Origin: Chrysophaeum taylorii
Lineage: Eukaryota; Sar; Pelagophyceae; Pelagomonadales; Pelagomonadaceae
NCBI GenBank assembly: GCA_029834535.1
Contig: JAQMWT010000276.1
Location: forward strand, 1-23,344
DNA: 23,344 nucleotides
Direction: 5' to 3'
Shown: positions 16,250 through 23,344 of the stretch, one piece after another
Layout: every line of letters begins with the position of its first letter
How positions within the stretch are numbered: position 1 is the first letter of the stretch
Notes under the pieces: model-generated
Databases searched by the model: none
Told to the model about the DNA's origin: nothing
What the model saw: the letters and a program-made list of their open reading frames with translations, nothing else
Position numbers and translations under genes: made by a program

Positions 16250-17851
16250 ATGGATATAAACGCAGACGTGCGTGAGGGAGAATCTCCTCCAGTTCTTCCC
16301 GCCGCCCCTGAGATAGGCCGCGAGGAAGGTGAATTAAGAGAGGCCGAGGCAGTCGACGTTGCTGACGTGCCCCCTGACGTGCCTCCGGATACTAAAATTT
16401 CTTCGCCGTTGAGTCCAACGACCCCTGTCCGTGGCGAGCGTGTTGCGATTGAGCGCGGATCTGCAGCCCGAAGTCGACTTCGTGAAGACCTCGAGCGGAC
16501 ACGTCGCGGAAATGAACGATTAGCTGAGCGTTTTGCCCGTGAAAGCGCTGAAGCGAAAGAGGAAGCGGCTCGACGAGAAGTTGATATACTTAATGATGCC
16601 TTACAGCAAGAGATTGAGACCTCGAAAACCCTGCGTGAAGAGGTTGAACGATTTCGTCGTGAACGAGATGAATTGTTAGCCGAACGTACGCGTCGTGAGA
16701 GTAGCCGCGAACGACCCACGAGTCGACCCGAACCGGAAACGTCCGTGAGGCAGCCTGAACCGGAAAGGGACACTGAAACGGGGAATGAACCTCCGCCCCG
16801 AGTCGATACGGAGACTGAGGGTAGGGCGGAAGTTGAGAATGAAGGTACGAAAATTTTACGGGAATTATCGCGGGGAATATCGCAGACGGTTGCGGACGCC
16901 TTCGAACAGGGCAACCTGAGCCGATCCCGTCGACCCACTTCTAGTTTGAAGCCTGACAACTTCAAACTCGTCATCGACGGCCGAGATCAACGGCAATTCA
17001 AGTTGGATTCGGCAGCGATGATGCATACTTTCGCAGATGACCATTACCCGGTCGAGAAATTACGTTACCTACTACCCGTGCATCTACGGGACACCGTTGC
17101 ACCAATTTTAGAGGAACACTTGCAGAAATACGAGGAGCTCTGCGATGAGCTACCGCACGGTCCGTCGTTTTACTTGAAATTGGATACTGACGATGAAGAG
17201 CATGGAGCCTCGGTTCGTCGCATCCGTCGTCTTAATAAGACGTATTGTGATAAAATTCTGGATTATTTTAGATCGACTTCCCGACCTCCGAGCACGCAGC
17301 AGGAGCTGCTCGACAAGCTGCGGAAGGTCACCCAGGCTTCAGTTCCGAAGAAGTCTGGGGAGCGGCACGTCCAGACGTATTGTACCAGATTCCAATCGGA
17401 AGCCTTGGAGTTTTGTTCCGTGTCCAGCCGCACGATGGATGATGTCGATATCCTCGACCAGCTTATCAGTGGGTTGACATCCAAGGAGTTGAGGACCCGG
17501 GTGCGGACTATGATGAGCGGACATCCTGATAGTTACTTGACTTTTAAGTCGATGGTGGCGCTTATCACGCGGCTCGAGAACGACTTGCGAAAGTTGATTG
17601 AGGAGGAGAAGGACCAAGGCCCTCCTAATCCGAAATCGAATAAACCGCCGCGAGGGCGGGGAGGTCGAGCTATGGCCTCCGATCAACAAGCCAAGCAAGA
17701 TGCGGATAAACCGTCTGGGAATACGGATCCGCTGATCTTACGAGATCCTTTTTTGTGGGGCAAGAGGACGTGCAAGCACTGCGGGTTCTTCTGGACCACC
17801 CATGATGAAGATGAACACGGAAATCGCGTGGTTGTGGAAGCGTATTCGTAA
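16250..17851 (+). CDS. Element D Gag (capsid-like protein with zinc-finger-like C-terminus)
   Basis: 533 codons from ATG 16250 to TAA 17849-17851, the largest intact gene in the window. Residues 1-65 are acidic and Pro-rich. Residues about 70-150 are a long charged coiled coil (Arg/Glu-rich heptads). A Pro/Glu/Arg linker follows, then at about 230-450 a helical region typical in length and character of a gypsy capsid domain (DQRQFKLDSAAMMHTF, then DILDQLISGLTSKELRTRV). The C-terminus has basic Gly/Arg/Pro patches and a C-x2-C-x6-H-x4-H cluster (CKHCGFFWTTH). This resembles a zinc knuckle but is not the canonical C-x2-C-x4-H-x4-C. It is the presumed virus-like-particle protein. Confidence 0.78.
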   Translation: MDINADVREGESPPVLPAAPEIGREEGELREAEAVDVADVPPDVPPDTKISSPLSPTTPVRGERVAIERGSAARSRLREDLERTRRGNERLAERFARESAEAKEEAARREVDILNDALQQEIETSKTLREEVERFRRERDELLAERTRRESSRERPTSRPEPETSVRQPEPERDTETGNEPPPRVDTETEGRAEVENEGTKILRELSRGISQTVADAFEQGNLSRSRRPTSSLKPDNFKLVIDGRDQRQFKLDSAAMMHTFADDHYPVEKLRYLLPVHLRDTVAPILEEHLQKYEELCDELPHGPSFYLKLDTDDEEHGASVRRIRRLNKTYCDKILDYFRSTSRPPSTQQELLDKLRKVTQASVPKKSGERHVQTYCTRFQSEALEFCSVSSRTMDDVDILDQLISGLTSKELRTRVRTMMSGHPDSYLTFKSMVALITRLENDLRKLIEEEKDQGPPNPKSNKPPRGRGGRAMASDQQAKQDADKPSGNTDPLILRDPFLWGKRTCKHCGFFWTTHDEDEHGNRVVVEAYS

Positions 17852-18479
17852 GCAGAAGAAGCAACCCATATCGCGTTCCGATTGGGCGAAGCGTGATGAT
17901 GCATCTCATGCGAACGCCACGCGCGGATCGGAGCCTTCTAATGAAATTCAAACGGCCCTCACCGATCTTGGAACCACAATGGCGACCATGGTGAGCGAGG
18001 TCAGAGGCATCAAAGATAGTACGTCGTTTTCTACACGACAGCGAGACGGACGATCACCTTCTAGACGATCGTCGCGCCGACATCGAAGCCAGAGCCCTCA
18101 TCGAAAGGCCAATACTCCTCAAACCAGCCCGAGTCCCCGCCGTCACCGGAGCTCTAGTCGCAATTCGCGCCGGCGCCGACGTCATCGACATTACGATGAT
18201 GAGTATGACTGAGGCAGATATCAGGAGAGTTCGGGCCATTCGAGCGCAACTTTCGCGTTCCAATCTTTATGCGACGCGCCGCCATTGTCGGGGGTTGTCT
18301 TTTACCCGACGGCGCGCCCCGCCCGAGTCTCCGATGATGTTGCCGATGTCGCTGTGACGAGCAGCCATCGTTTGCAACAGGAGCAAAATACCACCAACGC
18401 TCGGATCGTTCGGTGGCCTTCTACATCGTATGTGGAAGCAATATCAGATGCTACTTTGGATTATCCGCACTACTGGGAG
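17802..18479 (+). pseudogene. Element D overlapping RS-rich frame (nucleocapsid-like tail or Gag-Pol continuation)
   Basis: This frame overlaps the last 50 bases of gag in the +1 phase and is open to a TGA at 18210-18212, then open again in the same phase to 18479, where a SINE-like copy interrupts it. Residues from about 18040 on are dense in Arg-Ser and Arg-His (HRSQSPHRK, RRRRRHRHYDD), a nucleic-acid-binding composition like nucleocapsid or SR proteins. It could be reached by a +1 frameshift from Gag or be a downstream cistron from the ATGATGAAGATG at 17802. After removal of the SINE-like copy and one target duplication, the frame continues from 18646. Confidence 0.55.
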
Positions 18480-18633
18480 CGACGGACAGTCGATTGTTCG
18501 TGGACCAACACGTCCGCGGCCTGACGCACGACCCGCATGCCGCAGTGGCGGTTCCAGTGTCCTCGTCCTCTGCAATGCGTGATTTTCCGTGATTCCGTAC
18601 CGTTGCCGATGTGCATGCTCGGTTGAGTTAGTT
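18480..18633 (+). repeat. SINE-like retroposon, copy 4 (5'-truncated, diverged)
   Basis: 154 bases matching the tail-proximal part of copies 2 and 3 on their minus strand: CAGTCGATTGTTCGTGGACC, CGTCCGCGGCCTG and TGATTTTC-GTGATTCCGTACC, ending GAGTTAGTT. It is flanked by CACTACTGGGAG (18468-18479) and CACTACGGGAAG (18634-18645), a 12-base target duplication with two differences. Excision of the element and one duplicate restores the reading frame of element D. Confidence 0.82.
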
Positions 18634-18645
18634 CACTACGGGAAG

Positions 18646-19185
18646 ACTCAGATTCGGAGACCGACGATGCCGCAAGTTCAGTATTCGTCAATGTGCATGT
18701 CTTGCAGGGCAGTTCACGATGATGACGTTAGACCTTTTGAGTTGACGACGGGGACGGCGTCTTCTTTTCCTACGGGGCCCTCCGGGACCGTTTTAGCCGA
18801 GACCGTTTTAGCCGATGTTTTAGCCGATACAGTTTTGGTCGCAGCAGAGCAGACCACAGCGGCGCCGATGGAGGAGAAGTTGACGGGAATGTCCGATTTG
18901 ATGGACGAGAAACGACGATTGCCAGAAGAGATAAAGGAGGAAGTATATGTGCCTCCGATTGAGAAGTGTCAGAATTTGTTGTCAGCGAAACTGGGGAATG
19001 AGGAAGCAGCCGAAGCGGCGAGCGCCAATATAGATTCAGAGGCGAGATGTGGAACGCCAGATATGGCAGCGGTGACGATGCAGATGCCGGGCGATGCGAA
19101 ACCGGAGATACGATGTCATCACACTGCACTTTCGCCGAGCGATGGGGAAAGATCGAGCAAGACCTCATCACCATCGGTTGTCTAG
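18646..19185 (+). pseudogene. Element D: region between Gag and protease (unknown, acidic)
   Basis: The open frame continues the one interrupted at 18479. It has a CMSC pair near its start, then a repetitive stretch TVLAETVLADVLADTVL produced by tandem 15-base repeats, then an acidic helical part rich in Glu/Ala/Lys. It ends at TAG 19183-19185 and overlaps the protease-like frame, which is in the -1 phase and starts around 19047. No family was recognised. Its place suggests a Gag-Pol linker. The Met at 18589 lies inside the retroposon and is not a true start. Confidence 0.45.
18786..18827 (+). repeat. Short tandem repeat GACCGTTTTAGCCGA
   Basis: Two exact 15-base units (18786-18800, 18801-18815) are followed by a shortened one (TGTTTTAGCCGA, 18816-18827). 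The unit length keeps the frame and encodes repeated T-V-L-A-D/E. Confidence 0.9.
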
Positions 19186-20176
19186 ACCCTGGTACACTTA
19201 CGTTTATAGTTGGTCATATTTATAGACGACGAGACGGGCCGAAGTTCGCAACGACTTTAGGCGTGGATGGAATGGCTGATGTCTCCTATATTTGTCGTGG
19301 GATGGTCGAAAAACTGGCAAAGGATAGCATCATCCTTGACCGGGGCGATCTTCCAGTCGAGCGCACCCTGTACGGGTCAGGATTGAACAAGACGACTATC
19401 TACAAATGGGTCGCATTGCGGATTGCGCTTGCGGACGACGTGGCCGTTCCAGTTGTTGCTATTGTGGCCGATACTAACGCGATATTCGGGTGTTGGGAGC
19501 CATAGTGGACTACCCGCGAAATCGCATTGCGTTTCTCCGCACACAAGTCGCCTATGGGCGCAAGACGTTAAAGGTGCAGGATCGACGAGTCGATTCTCCG
19601 ATTTTTACGTTCAGAACAACTTATGACGAGCGCAATCCCGTGGTAGTTCAGGTTTATGGGCAACAGCACCATGCGATGCAACAGAGCCTGAGCACAGTTG
19701 AGAACCGAGTCTACGCTCGCTTGTGCAAGATTGAAGACCTCCAGCGTCCACCGCCGAAACGAGCGGGAGCTTCGACGACTTGGGGAGTCCCTCCAGTTAC
19801 GCCTTCTCAAAGTTCGAACAGCGATGCCTATGAAGTGATAGCCTATGCTGCGCGCACGATGAAGGTCGAGCCTGGGCGCACCTACTGCGTGCCAGTCGCT
19901 CTTTCAGAGCCCATGGAAACTGGGCAAGTTTTCGTTGCTACGTCCTCTGGGTACGAGCAACTCGGGGTAGTCGATGGAATGTGTTCTTCTCCTGAGGATC
20001 ATGATAAGTTCGCAGCTCGAGTGGCGATATCCTCTACCCAGGATGTGCCGACCGTGATTACTCAAGGTGAAGTCCTTGCTTTGGGCGATATTGTTCGTTT
20101 TGATGACGAGCTGAATGCTGAGACGGTCGACGATTTAACGAAGGATGGTGAAGCCGAATCTAACAAGCTAACCTAA
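19047..20176 (+). pseudogene. Element D protease-like region and Pol N-terminal linker
   Basis: Two frames, 19047-19505 and 19490-20176, joined by a -1 shift. The first contains TLGVDGMADVSYI, which aligns with the retropepsin active-site region (hydrophobic-Asp-Thr/Ser-Gly-Ala-x-x-x-x-Ile) but has D-G-M in place of D-[ST]-G. About 80 residues later comes the pair IVADTN and then, across the frameshift, LGAIVDYPRNRIAF, in the place of the second retropepsin signature (hydrophobic-hydrophobic-Gly). The second frame carries KVEPGRTYCVPV and ITQGEVLALGDIV, which fit the linker that follows protease in gypsy elements. If the family call is right, the active site is damaged or diverged. Confidence 0.5.
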
Positions 20177-20387
20177 CCTATAATTCACCGTTGCGGTCGC
20201 AAGCCATCTTACTCAAGGCATGCGGCTCCCGAACCGATGCTTTTGAGCTCAGTGCAGAAGGCGTCTCCTTCTGCCGATAAGAAGAAGAATTCTCGTCAAG
20301 AAATTCAACTCGGTACCTCTGGCATGGAGCCGATTTGACCGATGAGTGCTCAACCTGAATTATTACAGCTCGACGGTGAGCGATGGT
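20177..20387 (+). other. Decayed pol sequence of element D between protease linker and retroposon copy 5
   Basis: Fragments resembling the gypsy protease-RT spacer (ADLTDECST, then ELLQLDGER) in different phases, with several stops. No intact gene. Confidence 0.35.
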
Positions 20388-20625
20388 GTGTCGGCGGAGA
20401 GTGACCATCTGCACGCCATGCGATTTCGAGATCAAGATATGTGACTGACAAGCACCTGTCGATAACCTTCCTGTGCTGCCCCCCGGCTATACCAACCACC
20501 GCGACGTTCTGGTTACAAATCTGCCTGAGGCGAATAGGCGAACTACGCCGGCGGATGCCCTGCTGAAGTCTGCGGATCCGCGAGGCACCGTCCTCCATCG
20601 CAACCGCAGTCGGCGACGTCAATAA
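20388..20625 (-). repeat. SINE-like retroposon, copy 5 (lacks its tail)
   Basis: Minus-strand similarity to copy 1: the head GGTTGCGATGGAGGACGGTG, then GGGCATCCGCC, GCCGGGGGGC, GGTCATCGAC-like and ATGGTCACTCTCCGCCGA. Similarity fades beyond about 20388, so the end bearing the GTTA tail is missing or unrecognisable. I found no target duplication, which leaves the borders approximate. It lies between the protease-like region and the RT of element D. Confidence 0.65.
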
Positions 20626-22143
20626 TCGCTCGGTAACGACGATTTCGACCGACGAACTGACGAGGAGCAAACGAAATGCCGAGTTACAGAAGGCGAGATT
20701 CGCCGAAGGTTTGAAAGGTCCATTGCGCGACCACGCACGTTGTGCATGCTTTTAGCGGCGCCGAGGAAGTACTTTTAGGACTGCAACGAGAACGAGTTGT
20801 GGACGTCGTTTCGAGTCGTCCTGTTTTACTTCAACAGCTGCCAACAAGGTTCATCAGAAATTTTTCCGAAGATACCAGGTTCAGCCACCGCTCTTGACGA
20901 TATGACTCGACCGATTGATCGCTTATTTGCCTGAAGCGGAATGGTCATCGTCGATGTGTATGTCTCCACCCCTGCGTTCATTCAGCACTTCTGCAACCTG
21001 ATAATCGGCACGTTGTGGCAGGGTGTTACGGCCACTAACTGGACGATGCCAGTAAATGGCTGGCTTCGATGTGGCTGATTGAACAGGAGGTGTCATCGCT
21101 TCTTATATAGCGCGCTTACACCCTTACGTTACGTCGTCAATTTTCTCGTGATATCACCCCACTTGACGCTCTCGCGTGCGATTGTTGGCCAATCACCCAC
21201 TGCACTTGCAGAGGCTCCAAGACATGTGGAACATGCAACGTTGCTGCAGCTTTAGGCTATGCTCATGAACGCCACGTTCTCCAGCTGAATAATCTTGGCT
21301 CGTCCTGAGAAGCACAGATACGGCTTACACCGTTACGCGGGTTCCTCTTCGTTCGGGACCGCATCGCTCGGACACTCAGCCTTTGACTCTCGAGATGACG
21401 GCCGAGTTGCTCAAGATGCCGGTGGACCATGATTGGGCTGCCTGTCTAGAATGTGATCTGTTCAAACATTTAGCGTCTGTCGTCCCTCCACACTACGCGC
21501 GATTTAAGCAGTCGATCTGCACAACTCCGTGACCAGAGGTTTCCGCCAAAGTGATAAAGTCCTGCTGACCGCGTTGAGCCTTGACACCGATCTTTGAGCA
21601 GTATTTGCAATCTCCGACACACCTTTCGTCACGCGATTCCAGTTAAATGCGCGTACTGTGTCTAAGCGGTGTCAAAGATGATCTCCAGGATCCCACTAAA
21701 TGGGAACCGCCAAGTCCCTGGCGTTTCCAACAGATGCGCCGGGGACGGCTCATGCTTTTTCTTGCTGCCCCCCCCGACAATCGAAAGTGGACGTTCCGCC
21801 GGATCCTGAACCTGAACAGGAGCCGAAAGTAAGGAGCGAGCCGAATGTGCGCGTCAAAGGTGATTAGATCAAGAGCCACCCTGAGGTGAGGTTCAAATAC
21901 GAAGAAAAGTTCGATGTGCCATGGAATATGCGCCGCGCGATGCGGGCGGTGTACCGTTACCGCAGACTCCCGAGCACGTCAAGGACAATGATGCGATGAA
22001 AGTCGTAATTCCGACGAAGGCGCCAAGTCAAAAAGGTTGTTCGCATCTGGGAATCCCGACAACCCGCATCTGGATGATGATGCGAATATGATGTTGAGCC
22101 ACTGCGTGCAATACGCGTGGGCTTTGATCCGATTATGAGACCC
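20626..22143 (+). other. Unassigned degenerate stretch of element D upstream of RT
   Basis: About 1.5 kb with no long open frame. Three patches look like former coding sequence. One phase at 20779-21258 has only two TGA stops (VYVSTPAFIQHF, TLWQGVTATNWTM). A Cys-rich patch at about 21178-21240 reads CDCWPITHCTCRG then TCGTCN in a different phase. A Pro/Glu-rich patch at about 21788-22000 reads VPPDPEPEQEPK. I cannot assign any to a family. The length is more than gypsy elements usually have between protease and RT. Confidence 0.4.
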
Positions 22144-22800
22144 GTGGACTCGCCACCGGTTTCTACGATTTAAAGACGCAAACCACACCGATCAGATATA
22201 CGCTGGCGTAGGTTGACGCCAGCAAAGCTCGAGTGTCTCAGAAAGCAGATCCGAGTGGTGTCTCGATGGAGTCATCCGACCGGCAACCTCCGTGGGGATT
22301 CCCTGTACTGATGCTGCCTAAGAAGGGAGCAGAGGCTGGGACGTCGAATGCTTTTCGTGCTGCAGTTGACTTGCGTCAGCTCAATGATCAGCTGGTCAAT
22401 GACAGTTGGCCGAATATTCGTCGTACATTATGCTTTGGCTTTTGCCATGCGCCGTTGGCGGACGTGCATTGATATTCGATGGGGTTATAACTTACGTTGG
22501 GACGCCGCTGCTCAGGACGCCACGATGGTTAGTCCACTTGCATTCATAGTTTCTTGCGCTTGCCTCTGAGCAAAACGCAGGAGCTCTCTTTGTAAGCAGA
22601 TGGCTGCGATTTGTCCACCTGGATGGAGGACTTGGTCGCGTCGACGATATTATGATGGGATCGGATGAACTCCACCGATTTACGCCGTTTTAAGTGTTGT
22701 GTCATTTAGCACAGCGAGGATATAGTGGACGAACTTCGAAGTTCCACCTCCTCAAGGATGAAAACGAGTTTTTGGGACATATTTCGACTCCGCTTTTGGC
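22144..22800 (+). pseudogene. Element D reverse transcriptase (Ty3/gypsy type), broken
   Basis: Motifs appear in several phases. RRLTPAKLECLRKQI just before 22233 matches the approach to RT. PPWGFPVLMLPKKG and AVDLRQLND (22275-22390) match the W-x-S-P-V-x-x-V-x-K-K and V-D-x-R-x-L-N blocks. VDDIMMGSDELHRF (22640 onward) is the catalytic Y/F-x-D-D box in the form R-V-D-D. RGYSGRTSKFHLL and NEFLGHIST (22709-22795) match the conserved region after the active site. There are stops and frameshifts between every pair of blocks, so it cannot encode an active enzyme. Confidence 0.82.
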
Positions 22801-22821
22801 CGAATCCTCAAGACGTTAGCG

Positions 22822-23052
22822 TTGCAGCAGATGTCGATTCCTGGTACGCTGCCTAATCACGTCCCCGAAGACCCAGATTCGATCGTTCATTGGCATGAGC
22901 AACTATGCCGCCGATGTGTGAAAATTATTCGAAGATTGGGAGCCGCTTGGCGATTGTGTCTTGAGGGCGTTAAGTTTGAGGGACGCCTGAGTGCCCAAAA
23001 GGCATGGGACACGATCATCGAAGCTTTGCACTCGCGGAGTTTATCATCCTGA
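22822..23052 (+). pseudogene. Element D RT-RNase H connection region
   Basis: A 76-codon frame with PDSIVHWHEQLCRRC and later KAWDTIIEAL, in the place of the connection segment where gypsy Pol has W-x-x-x-x-x-x-A-F-x-x-L-K. It ends at a TGA at 23050-23052; similarity to the next block (HPDYDLPF, then QIRSDAS) resumes across a phase change. The Met at 22822 is internal. Confidence 0.55.
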
Positions 23053-23061
23053 CTACGATCT

Positions 23062-23344
23062 TCCTTTCAGATCCGCTCGGATGCTTCCAAGGATGGTCTG
23101 GGCGCGTATCTTTTTCAGCTCGTGGAAGTCGGGCGACGAAACCGGCAAGGTGACACGAGAGGAACGAGTATTGAGTATTGGAGCGAGTGTTGCCGAAAGA
23201 GATGCGGAACCGCGAGCCTCTCGGCTAGAACTACTGGCAGTTATTCTTTCTCTTGAGCATTTCCGCTTTTATATCGAAGGTCATGAAGATGCATCCTTTG
23301 TTTCGGCATCGATCGCAACTTCGACGTTTTTACGAAAGGCGCCA
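23062..23344 (+). pseudogene. Element D RNase H (Ty3/gypsy type), cut by the window edge
   Basis: QIRSDASKDGLGAYLFQL matches the gypsy RNase H start (T-D-A-S-x-x-G-x-G-A-x-L-x-Q), with the first catalytic Asp. ASRLELLAVILSLEHFRFYIEG near 23215-23285 matches the block with the catalytic Glu and the conserved F-R-x-Y-x-x-G. The phase changes between the two blocks. The sequence is cut at 23344 before the last motif. Confidence 0.8.

Larger units (their letters stand above)
15690..23344 (+). mobile_element. Element D: Ty3/gypsy-like LTR retrotransposon, degenerate, cut by the window edge
   Basis: The order is leader, Gag (16250-17851), overlapping RS-rich frame, unknown acidic region, protease-like region (about 19160-20176), RT (about 22140-22800), connection (22822-23052) and RNase H (23062 onward). 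RT before any integrase and the specific RT and RNase H motifs fit Ty3/gypsy. The Gag frame is intact, whereas the pol region carries many stops and frameshifts plus two SINE-like inserts, so the copy is not functional. The integrase would lie past the right edge. Confidence 0.78.

Noticed and set aside
16189..16974. 261-codon minus-strand ORF opposite gag of element D
   Set aside because: It is the Ser/Arg-rich mirror of the Arg/Glu coiled coil of Gag on the plus strand, a usual shadow frame.
19120..19180. Programmed -1 frameshift from the 18646-19185 frame into the protease-like frame
   Set aside because: The phase relation is -1, but I found no X_XXY_YYZ heptamer in phase in the overlap; the pol region is decayed, so an indel is simpler.
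1..23344. CRISPR array, tRNA, rRNA or bacterial operon features
   Set aside because: No regularly spaced repeats, no cloverleaf apart from the tRNA-complementary primer site, and no ribosome-binding-site-led gene clusters.

Overview
The window looks like a stretch of eukaryotic nuclear DNA built almost entirely of nested, decaying transposable elements; I see no convincing host gene. The polyprotein style, the primer-binding site and the (GTTA)n-tailed retroposons exclude a bacterial chromosome. An alga, and perhaps a red alga (where copia elements of the GalEa/CoRedGalEa type are known to be abundant), would fit. That guess rests on general knowledge and not on any host gene here.

Layout. 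(A) 1-4786, minus strand: 5' part of a Ty1/copia-type LTR element. Its 5' LTR (4388-4786) is followed by a primer-binding site complementary to the anticodon arm of initiator tRNA-Met, a leader of about 480 bases, and then more than 3.8 kb of broken coding sequence with no recognisable enzyme domain. (B) 4787-6815, plus strand: 3' end of a related element, namely a coiled-coil ORF and a 3' LTR that matches the LTR of A in inverted orientation. (C) 6816-about 15690, plus strand: body of a third copia element. In order it has an N-terminal domain shared with the left edge of A, an integrase, a large unknown domain, a reverse transcriptase and an RNase H, then a two-part downstream ORF ending in a coiled coil. 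(D) About 15690-23344, plus strand: a Ty3/gypsy-like element with leader, Gag, an overlapping RS-rich frame, a protease-like region, a ruined stretch, RT and RNase H; it runs off the window. The simplest history is A inserted into B, B inserted into C, and D inserted in or beside the 3' end of C.

Two further classes of element sit inside these. A 1.67-kb DNA transposon with terminal inverted repeats (11377-13048) splits C between RT and RNase H and carries one GC-rich ORF of unknown function. Five copies of a short SINE-like retroposon with a GTTA-repeat tail lie at 4941, 7544, 12516, 18480 and about 20388. For two of them (7544 and 18480), removing the insert plus one copy of its 12-base target duplication restores the reading frame of the host element.

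The most unusual signal is a 21-nt motif, ACCGNNNNGTCGTTAAACTAN, present four times in element C (7935, 10159, 13760, 15029). It is always in the same codon phase, encodes T-x-x-S-L-N-Y (or stop), and always lies at a domain border. It could mark polyprotein cleavage sites resembling the S-x-N-Y|P sites of retroviral proteases, or it could be an RNA-level signal, since it contains the heptamer G_UUA_AAC in phase.
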